Of a stretch of 64,000 nucleotides of DNA, positions 50,733 through 58,504 are shown one piece after another. The notes beneath the pieces are model-generated. The model had not been told where the DNA came from. It saw only the letters and a list, made by a program, of their open reading frames with translations, and made no database searches. Source of the DNA: GCA-2737665 sp044344795 (lineage in GTDB: Bacteria > Bacteroidota > Bacteroidia > Palsa-965). Location of the stretch: contig JBIJCF010000005.1 of the NCBI GenBank assembly GCA_044344795.1, forward strand, positions 1 to 64,000, read 5' to 3'. The translations under genes were made by a program, and so were the position numbers. Numbering within the stretch: position 1 is the stretch's first letter; every line of letters begins with the position of its first letter.

Positions 50733-53114
50733 ATGAGCGAAATCAAACTGTTATTCGTCGCCGGAAATCAGTTACTACGTAAAGTAAAACTGATTAAAGG
50801 ATCGCATCTTGTACTGACCATCGGTAAAGCAGAAGGTCAGGTTGATATTTTAATTCCGGACAACACTGTTTCCCGTCAGCATGCACAAATTATTTGCGAT
50901 ACGCAGGGGCAATTGTTGTTGCAGGACATCGGAAGTTCTAACGGTACGTTTGTTAATGGCAATCGTTTGAATGTTGGCGTTCCTGTGAAAATAAATCCCG
51001 GTGATGAAATCTGGTTTTCCGGCAATAAGTCGTTGCGCTTATTGATTAACGGCGACGAATCACAGTTTAATTCTAACGGCGCTGCGGCGGATGATAAATC
51101 TACCGGCGAACACACGAACATAATGGACAAGTTCGCCAACAAGAATGTTGTCGTTATTGGACGTAATGCAGAATGTGATATTGTTTTCAATCATGCTTCG
51201 GTTAGTCGTCGTCATGCAGCAATAGAAAAATTAAGTGACGGCAGTTTTCAGGTTAAAGATCTGAATTCACTGAACGGCACTTATGTTAACGGCAAGAGAA
51301 TTACCGGCGCCACTAAAGTCACCGAGCGTGATGTGATTTTGGTCGGTCGCTTCAAAATGAAATTAAAAGGAGAAGCGAAAGACATTTCGAAAGATGTTGC
51401 CATACGTGCAGAGCGTATTGAAAAAGCCTATCCGAACGGATATAAAGGATTGAAAGAAATGTCCTTTACTATTCCGTCGCGATCACTAATGGGCATTATG
51501 GGCCCTTCGGGATGCGGTAAATCGACATTGATGAAGGCCTTGAACGGCGATGCTCCGATTACAAGTGGTGCTGTTTACTTATTCGATTTGGAATTAATTC
51601 AGAACTATGAATTCTTAAAAACCCAGATCGGATATGTTCCGCAAGATGATATTGTTCACCGCGAATTGACGGTAGAACAATCCTTGTATTACGCAGCACG
51701 ATTGCGATTACAAAATGCGAATCCCGAATTAATCGCAGAGAAAATTGATCAGGTTTTACAGGATCTGAACATTGCACACATTCGTAAAAATCTGGTAGGT
51801 AAAATTTCCGGAGGTCAACGGAAGCGTGTTTCCATCGCGGTGGAGTTGCTTACAGATCCTTTGGTAATTTTCTTGGATGAGCCTACTTCCCCACTCGATC
51901 CTCAAACCATTGAAGAATTTTTAGGCATTCTTCGCGGATTGGCTCAACGCGGCACTACCGTTGTTATGGTTACGCACAAGCCGGAAGACTTGAACTACAT
52001 GGATTCCGTGATGTTCCTTGCTGAAGGCGGACACTTGGTGTACTATGGCAGCACGGACGGATACAAAAATTATTTCAACGTTAAGAATTCTGTTGATGTG
52101 TACGCTAACATCGCGGGAGATCGTTCGAAGCCGTGGATTGACAAGTATGAGCGCGAACATCCACATCCTGATATTACTCCGGAACCACCTGCAGAAAAAC
52201 CTGCGCGTACAAAAGTTTCGTGGTTCGATCAATTGCGTTGGTTAACGGCACGTTATTTCAAAATCAAAACCAACGATCGCGTTAATACCATCATCATGAT
52301 TGCGCAAGCGCCGATTATTGCCGGTCTGATATGTTTGATCTTTAAAGATGTGGTGCAATCGGTTCCTTTCTTGATGGCCATCTGTGCTATTTGGTTTGGT
52401 GCTAATAATGCGGCACGCGAAATTGTCAGCGAGCTTCCGATTTACAAACGGGAACGAATGTTCAACATGTTAATTCCGACTTACATGATGTCGAAATTAT
52501 TCGTGTTAGGATTCTTCAGCGCAGTACAATCGTTATTGTTTGTGGGTATCGTTTACCTTAATTATTCAGGCGACAATCCGGAATGGAACGATCCGATAGG
52601 CTCATTCAATTGGATGCTGGTATTGGCATTGAGTTCAACGTTGATGGGCTTACTGCTATCTGCAGTTGTAGATACGGCCGAGAAAGTAATGACGCTGGTT
52701 CCTTTGGCGTTGATTCCGCAAATAATGCTTGCAGGGCTTGTTGCGAAAATTAAAAATCCGTTGGTTGAATTTATCAGTTACGGAACATTATCGCGTTGGG
52801 GAACAGAAGGCTTCAGTATTTTGCAAGACACCGTAGTTGCGGAAGTAATGAAAATAGACACTTCCCAAATTAAGATGGACAGTGCCAATCCGGGCAAGTT
52901 AATTATTCCTGAACCGGTGACAGATACTGTTAACGTCAGTTCAGTTGAAATTCTCCACAAGCAATTTTATAAGGACTACACTGAACGTTTTGAAAGTGCG
53001 GGAGAAATGTCATTAGACTATTATGCAGTTGGGATCATTTCATTGATTTTTATTGTAGGAATTTATATGGCATTGAAAAAGAAAGATTCTATACCGGGAA
53101 TGGGCGGCAAATAA
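50733..53114 (+). CDS. Tandem FHA - ABC ATPase - ABC-2 permease half-transporter
   Basis: 793 aa. FHA 1 at 20-105 (SRQHAQI, SSNGTFVNG), FHA 2 at 135-215 (GRNAECD, SRRHAAI, NSLNGTYVNG). ABC domain 222-450: Walker A GPSGCGKST (257-265), signature ISGGQ (358-362), Walker B VIFLDEPT, H-loop VTHKP. Six or so C-terminal helices (530-790) form an ABC-2/ABCG-like permease, with a large loop before the last. A homodimer would be a complete exporter with four FHA domains, so its activity or assembly is probably set by the kinases. Such FHA-ABCG fusions occur in several bacteria; substrates are unknown. Confidence 0.93.
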   Translation: MSEIKLLFVAGNQLLRKVKLIKGSHLVLTIGKAEGQVDILIPDNTVSRQHAQIICDTQGQLLLQDIGSSNGTFVNGNRLNVGVPVKINPGDEIWFSGNKSLRLLINGDESQFNSNGAAADDKSTGEHTNIMDKFANKNVVVIGRNAECDIVFNHASVSRRHAAIEKLSDGSFQVKDLNSLNGTYVNGKRITGATKVTERDVILVGRFKMKLKGEAKDISKDVAIRAERIEKAYPNGYKGLKEMSFTIPSRSLMGIMGPSGCGKSTLMKALNGDAPITSGAVYLFDLELIQNYEFLKTQIGYVPQDDIVHRELTVEQSLYYAARLRLQNANPELIAEKIDQVLQDLNIAHIRKNLVGKISGGQRKRVSIAVELLTDPLVIFLDEPTSPLDPQTIEEFLGILRGLAQRGTTVVMVTHKPEDLNYMDSVMFLAEGGHLVYYGSTDGYKNYFNVKNSVDVYANIAGDRSKPWIDKYEREHPHPDITPEPPAEKPARTKVSWFDQLRWLTARYFKIKTNDRVNTIIMIAQAPIIAGLICLIFKDVVQSVPFLMAICAIWFGANNAAREIVSELPIYKRERMFNMLIPTYMMSKLFVLGFFSAVQSLLFVGIVYLNYSGDNPEWNDPIGSFNWMLVLALSSTLMGLLLSAVVDTAEKVMTLVPLALIPQIMLAGLVAKIKNPLVEFISYGTLSRWGTEGFSILQDTVVAEVMKIDTSQIKMDSANPGKLIIPEPVTDTVNVSSVEILHKQFYKDYTERFESAGEMSLDYYAVGIISLIFIVGIYMALKKKDSIPGMGGK

Positions 53115-53148
53115 GAATAGTAAAGTATTCATTCAATATCAGTAAGAC

Positions 53149-54933
53149 ATGAGTTTAATCGGTAAGCAGATTTTACATTACGAAATCAAAAAGATGATTG
53201 GTGAAGGCGGCATGGGTAATGTGTACCTGGCTGAGCACGTGAAGTTGGGCCGTATGGTGGCCATCAAATCATTACACGAACGATTGGCGAACAACCAAAG
53301 TATTCGTGAGCGTTTTAAGAAAGAAGCTTCTACGATGGCTCATTTGCAACATCCTTCAATTGTTGCATTGTACGATTACCTGGAGGAAGCAGACGGATTG
53401 TACCTCGTTATGGAATACGTGGACGGCACAGCGTTGGATGATTATATCCATAAAGTAACTGGTCCTGTTCCGGAAGAACGTGCACTTAAATTAATGAAGC
53501 AAATCTTAACCGGATTTGCATATGCACATGATCAGGGAATTGTACACCGTGATATTAAGCCATCCAATATTTTATTAACCAAAGACGAGCGTTGTAAGAT
53601 TCTTGACTTCGGTATTGCGAAACTTTTGTCGGAGGTTGATAAGAAGTTGACCAAAACAGGAACTCAGGTAGGCACAATTTATTACATGTGTCCGGAACAG
53701 GTTCGAGGTGAAAATGTAGATCAACGCTCAGATATCTATTCGCTCGGTGTCACGTTTTTCCAGTTGTTAACCGGAACGAATCCTTACAAAGATTTAACAA
53801 CGGAGTATGAGATCTATAACAAGATCGTTAATGAACCGTTGCCGAATGCAAGCACGGTTTATCCCGCTGTAAGTTCAGCGATGGAGCAAGTATTGGCAAA
53901 GGCTACCGCTAAAAATCCTGCTGATCGTTTCCAAAGCTGTCGCGAGTTTTTAGCAGCTGTTGAAACCATTGAACGCACGCCGGCTGCTCCTGCTCCATTT
54001 GAAAAAACTGTTGTAGTAGAACAGCAACCGGATTTTGAAAAAACTGTTGCATTCGATCGTACCAATCCGCAGGTTACTCCAACACCAAAGCCCACTTACC
54101 AAAGTGATGCCGCACTTGCTGACGCGCCACCAAGTGCAAAGAAGAGTAACGGTAAGATGATTGGCATTATTGGTGGAGTTCTTGCTGTGATTGCGTTAAT
54201 CGTAATCGTGGTTATGAATTCCGGCGGAAGCAAAGAAGATCCGACGGTTGCGGAAAAACAGAAGAAAGACAGTCTTGAGCCCCGAGATAGTACTGCGGCA
54301 GCTTTTGCCAAAGACAGTGCAGATAACGCAGTTGCACAGGCACTTGTTGATAAGGGCAATGCCGAAGCTTTGAAAAAACGCGCTGACAGTTTAATACAAG
54401 TTGGCGATAAACTATTAAAGCAAAAGAAGTGGAAAGAAGCGAAGGATGCTTACACTGCAGCGAAACAAGCAGATCCATCTAACACTGCTGTTGACGGCAA
54501 AATTGCCGAAGCCGATAAAGGTTTGGCGGTAGTTCCACCTCCACCGGGACCAACAGTCGTTACGGGACCAACAACAAAACCGCAACCGGAGCCAACCCCC
54601 GGAACAGGTACTGTTTATCAAACGTACGACGTAGATGTAAAACCAACTTACATTGGTGGTTACGATGCCATGTCTGCTTTCATTTCGCGTAACTTGAATT
54701 ATCCTTCCTACGAGCGCGAGAATGAAATTACCGGAACTGTTATGATTGTTGCAACCGTTGAAAAAGACGGTCGTCTTTCCAATGTGCGCACATCTGTTGA
54801 AGTTAAGAACGGTCCGGGATTAACGAAAGAAGCCATCCGTCTTGTAAAGTCCATGCCGGCATGGAATCCGGGTAAAATTGGAGGACAACCTGTTCGTACC
54901 GACCAGAAAATTCCAATTAAATTCCAGTTGTAA
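53149..54933 (+). CDS. Ser/Thr kinase 2 with TPR-like and TonB C-terminal domains
   Basis: 594 aa. Kinase 1-270: GEGGMGNVY, K40, HRD 133-135, DFG 153-155, TGTQVGTIYYMCPEQ activation segment. The juxtamembrane linker has two EKTV motifs (T287, T299), probable autophosphorylation sites. TM helix 337-356; outside it a charged helical/TPR-like repeat (QVGDKLLKQKKWKEAKDAY), a Pro/Thr linker, and a TonB C-terminal domain (490-594; PTYIGGYDAM, GTVMIVATVEKDG, MPAWNPGK). A kinase ending in a TonB-type domain could couple an outer-membrane signal to phosphorylation inside. It is 34 bp from the FHA-ABC gene and 3 bp from kinase 3. Confidence 0.93.
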   Translation: MSLIGKQILHYEIKKMIGEGGMGNVYLAEHVKLGRMVAIKSLHERLANNQSIRERFKKEASTMAHLQHPSIVALYDYLEEADGLYLVMEYVDGTALDDYIHKVTGPVPEERALKLMKQILTGFAYAHDQGIVHRDIKPSNILLTKDERCKILDFGIAKLLSEVDKKLTKTGTQVGTIYYMCPEQVRGENVDQRSDIYSLGVTFFQLLTGTNPYKDLTTEYEIYNKIVNEPLPNASTVYPAVSSAMEQVLAKATAKNPADRFQSCREFLAAVETIERTPAAPAPFEKTVVVEQQPDFEKTVAFDRTNPQVTPTPKPTYQSDAALADAPPSAKKSNGKMIGIIGGVLAVIALIVIVVMNSGGSKEDPTVAEKQKKDSLEPRDSTAAAFAKDSADNAVAQALVDKGNAEALKKRADSLIQVGDKLLKQKKWKEAKDAYTAAKQADPSNTAVDGKIAEADKGLAVVPPPPGPTVVTGPTTKPQPEPTPGTGTVYQTYDVDVKPTYIGGYDAMSAFISRNLNYPSYERENEITGTVMIVATVEKDGRLSNVRTSVEVKNGPGLTKEAIRLVKSMPAWNPGKIGGQPVRTDQKIPIKFQL

Positions 54934-54936
54934 ATT

Positions 54937-56358
54937 ATGAACATGATTGGCAAACAAATTCTACAGTACCGTATTCTTTCACTGATTGGTGAAGGAGGAA
55001 TGGGCGCGGTATGGTTAGCTGAACACACGCATCTTCCTAGAAAAGTAGCGATCAAATCGTTGCATGCTCATTTGGCACGTAATGAACAATTACGTTTACG
55101 TTTCAAAAATGAAGCTGCACTTTTAGTACAATTGCAACATCCCGGTATCGTTAATCTTATCGATTATTACGAGGACAGTGAAGGCTTGTACCTCATTCTT
55201 GAATACGTTGATGGTACACCGCTGGACGATTACATAAGAAAAGTATCAGGACCAATTCCGTTTGAAAAAGCCTCTGCTTGGATGCTGCAAATTCTATCAG
55301 CATTTTCTTTTGCGCACAGTAAAAATATTGTGCATCGCGACATCAAACCTTCCAACATTTTAATTACGAATGATGGACAGATTAAAATTCTGGATTTTGG
55401 TATCGCCAAATTGCTTAACGACAGCAATGCGAAACTCACCCGCACCGGAACACAGATGGGTACAGTATACTACATGAGTCCGGAACAAGTGAAAGGAGAA
55501 CCCGCAGATATACGGAGCGATATTTATTCATTGGGTGTTACGTTTTACCAGATGCTTACAGGGGAATGTCCTTACGATGGAATGACCTCAGAGTTTGAGG
55601 TGTTTAATAAAATTGTAAGCGTTCCACTGCCCAGAGCATCGGAAGTATATCCCGCTGTTCCTTTGCACATTGAATACGTAATTGAGGCTGCAAGCGCCAA
55701 AGATGTTAACCGAAGGATTCAAACTTGTGATCAGTTTGCACATGCACTGCAACATGCGTTATCACAAAGCGCACAACCGGTAGGAGCAAAAGAGAAAGTC
55801 GCACAAAAAATTCAGCCTGCCTCAAAGCAGACCGAGAAAAAAACAAATTGGTGGCCCATCATTATTCCTTCTGCGCTTATAATTATAGCAGTAGTGGTCA
55901 TTTTAGCGGTTAAAGAATCACAATCCAAAGAGGAGTATTCTACCGAGCACTTTGACGAGATTACGCTCATGTCCAATGCTGACTATGAGCAAATCATTTC
56001 CAATTACTACGCCGATCTAACCAATAATACATTCGATGCGAGTAATTATTATCAAGCATCGGTTCGAACCTTCATTGGCTTATCGGATGTTACAGTGCAG
56101 GAAATTCAGGATGCCGCCATCCACGCCGACTTTCAAAATCCGGTGTATACGATAAATCCCGAATCGTTTTTACATCAAGAAATTAACGATGAACATGTTG
56201 TTACCTTCAATATGGATATGCAGGTTTATCGCCCGTCAAAAGAAGCCATGCAATATTGTAATGTTCGTATAGAAATTTGTTTCGATCGCAATGGCATGAT
56301 CATTTCGTACCGGGAGCTAGAAGTAACTGATTTGGATTTTGGTGTAGATTCGTTATAG
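54937..56358 (+). CDS. Ser/Thr kinase 3 with TM helix and periplasmic domain
   Basis: 473 aa (471 if ATG 54943 is used). The kinase domain (1-270) is close to kinase 2 over its whole length (GEGGMGAVWLAEH, HRDIKPSNIL, DFGIAKLL, TGTQMGTVYYMSPEQ), so the two arose by duplication. TM helix about 306-325, then a ~145-residue periplasmic domain, beta-rich with DFDEITLMSNADYEQII at its start, which I do not recognise; it differs from the TonB-type end of kinase 2. Last gene of the locus; its 3' end overlaps the convergent AraC gene by 6 bp. Confidence 0.92.
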   Translation: MNMIGKQILQYRILSLIGEGGMGAVWLAEHTHLPRKVAIKSLHAHLARNEQLRLRFKNEAALLVQLQHPGIVNLIDYYEDSEGLYLILEYVDGTPLDDYIRKVSGPIPFEKASAWMLQILSAFSFAHSKNIVHRDIKPSNILITNDGQIKILDFGIAKLLNDSNAKLTRTGTQMGTVYYMSPEQVKGEPADIRSDIYSLGVTFYQMLTGECPYDGMTSEFEVFNKIVSVPLPRASEVYPAVPLHIEYVIEAASAKDVNRRIQTCDQFAHALQHALSQSAQPVGAKEKVAQKIQPASKQTEKKTNWWPIIIPSALIIIAVVVILAVKESQSKEEYSTEHFDEITLMSNADYEQIISNYYADLTNNTFDASNYYQASVRTFIGLSDVTVQEIQDAAIHADFQNPVYTINPESFLHQEINDEHVVTFNMDMQVYRPSKEAMQYCNVRIEICFDRNGMIISYRELEVTDLDFGVDSL

Positions 56359-57255
56359 ACGCTCTTGCAAATCGCTCTTTTTAAAACGTGCCAATGCTTG
56401 TGTTTGATATTCACGCGGAGTTTTGCCGGTTACTTTTCGGAACACCCGGTTAAAGTGGGAAACGTTTCCAAAGCCACAGGAATAAGCAATTTCGCTTACC
56501 AATTTATCATCGGCATTTTTAAGGCGACGACACGCATGATCAACTCGAACTTCATTTAAAAACGTCACGTATGTTTTACGGGTATGTTTTTTGAAGAAAC
56601 GACAAAATGCTTCAGGAGTCATGTGTACGATATCGGCGGCTTCGGCTACGGAAATATCTTTATGAAAGTTCTTCAGTGTAAAATCGTAAATGGAATGCAT
56701 GCGCGTTCCTTCCTTTTCTGACAAATTATGTCCAACGGGTTCATCAGATAGCGGAATATGTTTGCTATTGCTCAGCACCTGATCAATTAACTCCAAAAAT
56801 GCGGTTAGTCGTGCTATGCCGTGTTTAACTCGTATTTTAAGAAACGCTTCCGTGATTGCCACATAGTCGTCTGGTTCGATTCGAAAACCTCTGGATGATC
56901 GTTGTGAAAATTTTTTGAGCAGTTCCAATTCAGGTAAGCCCATTAAAGCTGACTGCGCTTCGTTGATATTGAAATACACAGATATTGATTGGGCCTTCAA
57001 CCAATTCTTTTTCTGAAAATAAATTGGATCGCAACGAAATACGTGCGGCTGATTCGGACCAAACCAAAAGATATCTCCCGAACCAAAGTTTCCGGTAAAA
57101 TTGCCTGCCAGTAGTGTTCCTTCTCCTTTCAAAATCCACGTAATCTGTACTTCCTGATGCTGGTGCAGATACGTATAGAAATGTGGCTGAATCTCCTCTT
57201 CAACAACGATAGAGGTTTCGGACGGTAACGGAATTTTGAAAGGCAACGTTTTCAT
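56353..57255 (-). CDS. AraC-family transcriptional regulator
   Basis: 300 aa. N-terminal cupin-like ligand domain (about 20-150; HQHQEVQITWILKGEGTLLAG, GSGDIFWFGPNQPHVF) and C-terminal double helix-turn-helix (200-295; ISVAEAADIVHMTPEAFCRFFKKHTRKTY and CGFGNVSHFNRVFRKVTGKTPREY). Typical of regulators of sugar use in Bacteroidota. It is convergent to the kinase locus and its start faces the candidate small RNA and the CPBP gene; no target is evident. Confidence 0.9.
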   Translation of the reverse strand: MKTLPFKIPLPSETSIVVEEEIQPHFYTYLHQHQEVQITWILKGEGTLLAGNFTGNFGSGDIFWFGPNQPHVFRCDPIYFQKKNWLKAQSISVYFNINEAQSALMGLPELELLKKFSQRSSRGFRIEPDDYVAITEAFLKIRVKHGIARLTAFLELIDQVLSNSKHIPLSDEPVGHNLSEKEGTRMHSIYDFTLKNFHKDISVAEAADIVHMTPEAFCRFFKKHTRKTYVTFLNEVRVDHACRRLKNADDKLVSEIAYSCGFGNVSHFNRVFRKVTGKTPREYQTQALARFKKSDLQERL

Positions 57256-57380
57256 GAACCATCAAAAATTACACATATATAGTCAATATTTAATCGTTTT
57301 CCATGGGGCGTAGCCAGAAACAGGTCATTATTTGCAAACCCTTTGCTAAAATTCAACTAACAGAATATTCAACCTGCTGC

Positions 57381-57388
57381 TACATTTG
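57381..57388 (+). promoter_or_regulatory. -7 promoter element of the candidate small RNA
   Basis: TACATTTG, an exact TAnnTTTG match, 73 bp before the terminator stem. No -33 TTTG at the usual 17-23 bp; the nearest is 35 bp upstream. Confidence 0.45.
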
Positions 57389-57391
57389 TGT

Positions 57392-57497
57392 CGCTGTACT
57401 GTCCATGAGGGTTTTGGGATCAGTCAGTTAGACGGAATACCGTCCAACACATCTGCAAGTACAAAGGGTCGTTTGGGGAAGCGGCCCTTTGTTTTTT
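57392..57497 (+). ncRNA. Candidate small RNA (~105 nt) between araC-type and CPBP genes
   Basis: From the TACATTTG promoter to a strong terminator with no supported ORF between. It can fold: TGTACT (57395-57400) pairs with AGTACA (57458-57463), enclosing a hairpin GTTAGACGG-AATA-CCGTCCAAC (57427-57448, one mismatch), then the 14-bp terminator. The CPBP gene has its own -7 element after the terminator, so this is unlikely to be its leader. It does not look like tmRNA, 6S, SRP RNA or RNase P to me. An 8-codon ORF (57405-57431) is probably chance. Confidence 0.5.
57461..57497 (+). terminator. Strong plus-strand intrinsic terminator
   Basis: 14-bp stem ACAAAGGG...CCCTTTGT with loop GGGG and TTTTTT after it. 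Two of the pairs are U-G on the plus strand (C-A on the minus), so it is built for plus-strand transcripts. No protein gene ends upstream on this strand within 1.1 kb. Confidence 0.85.
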
Positions 57498-57512
57498 GAC
57501 CACGCTTATCGT

Positions 57513-57520
57513 TATGTTTA
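57513..57520 (+). promoter_or_regulatory. -7-like element for the CPBP gene
   Basis: TATGTTTA, one base from TAnnTTTG, ending 4 nt before ATG 57525, which would make a leaderless transcript. Confidence 0.4.
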
Positions 57521-57524
57521 CTGC

Positions 57525-58448
57525 ATGCGAACATTATTGACGAGCGCTTACACCTACTACAAGACGGATTTTAATAAGCGTTACTTCATCATTTTGCTCA
57601 TCGTTACGCTGGCGTTAGTGTATCTGCAGGAACGATTCCGATTCGCAGCAATAGTCAGTAGAAGCGGTAATCAAAACGATCTACAATATTTTATTGACTG
57701 GATTTTTTATGCTGCCGCATTCATAGGCGGCTTGCTCTTGCTCATTCCATTTTCTGCAGATAAAACGCCATTTCAAAAACGCGGATTATGGCTAACCGCG
57801 TGCTTTGCAGTTAGCGCCTTCGCGTTTCGAATCTACTTCTACCAACATCAGAATTGGCTGCAAGACTTCAATACATCTCCGGGGTTTCGATTTTGGCTAA
57901 AATGCATCAACAATGTAATTCGCGTGTTTACGTTGGCTTTGCCGGTTATTATATTTTGGTATTTCTTGGATCGGAAAACGCAACCGCTATACGGATTGAG
58001 CACGAGACAATTTAAACCCAAAGGTTATCTGATCATACTGCTGATTTTTTCTGCAGTAGTTGCGATAGCAGCAGTACAGCCATCGTTTCAAAAATTTTAT
58101 CCACTCGCTGAAAAAGTTCTTCGCGCTGCACAAATTAACGAACACCAAACAGCGTACACTTTGCTGTTTGAATCTTGTTACGGAATTGATTTTGTTACCA
58201 CGGAGTTTTTCTTTCGCGGTTTTCTGATTTTAGCGTTCACTAAATATCTCGGGAAACAAATCATCCTTCCGGCAGCACTATTCTATGTTTGCGCTCATCT
58301 GGGCAAACCGCCGGCAGAAGCAATAAGTTCATTGTTCGGTGGCATTCTTCTTAGTGTTTGGACTATTGAAAGTAAATCCATCTGGGGCGGAGTTATCATT
58401 CATCTCGGCACTGCGTGGATGATGGAATTGTTCGGATATCTGTGGTAA
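57525..58448 (+). CDS. CPBP-family (CAAX protease-like) membrane protein
   Basis: 307 aa from ATG 57525 (MRTLLTSAYTYYK); an open TTG start at 57489 lies inside the terminator and is not credible. About seven membrane helices. The C-terminal third carries the CPBP motifs: TTEFFFRGFLI for motif 1, FYVCAHLGKPPAEAISSLFGGILLS for motif 2 and HLGTAWM for motif 3. The first Glu of the usual EExxxR is Thr here, so protease activity is doubtful or altered. No partner gene is evident. Confidence 0.8.
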   Translation: MRTLLTSAYTYYKTDFNKRYFIILLIVTLALVYLQERFRFAAIVSRSGNQNDLQYFIDWIFYAAAFIGGLLLLIPFSADKTPFQKRGLWLTACFAVSAFAFRIYFYQHQNWLQDFNTSPGFRFWLKCINNVIRVFTLALPVIIFWYFLDRKTQPLYGLSTRQFKPKGYLIILLIFSAVVAIAAVQPSFQKFYPLAEKVLRAAQINEHQTAYTLLFESCYGIDFVTTEFFFRGFLILAFTKYLGKQIILPAALFYVCAHLGKPPAEAISSLFGGILLSVWTIESKSIWGGVIIHLGTAWMMELFGYLW

Positions 58449-58504
58449 TCATTGCGAGGTGGGAGAAATATCCCTAATATTGTTTAACCTTAAACTATAC
58501 ATTA

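Noticed and set aside
42883..56358. T6SS post-translational control module (PpkA-PppA-Fha)
   Set aside because: Kinase, PP2C and FHA are present but no Tss/Hcp/VgrG/ClpV gene is in or beside the locus, and the FHA fusions differ.
57405..57431. 8-codon leader peptide in the candidate small RNA
   Set aside because: No run of regulatory codons and no structure that its translation would control.
57489..57524. TTG-initiated N-terminal extension of the CPBP protein
   Set aside because: Lies in the T tract of the terminator; ATG 57525 has its own -7-like element.
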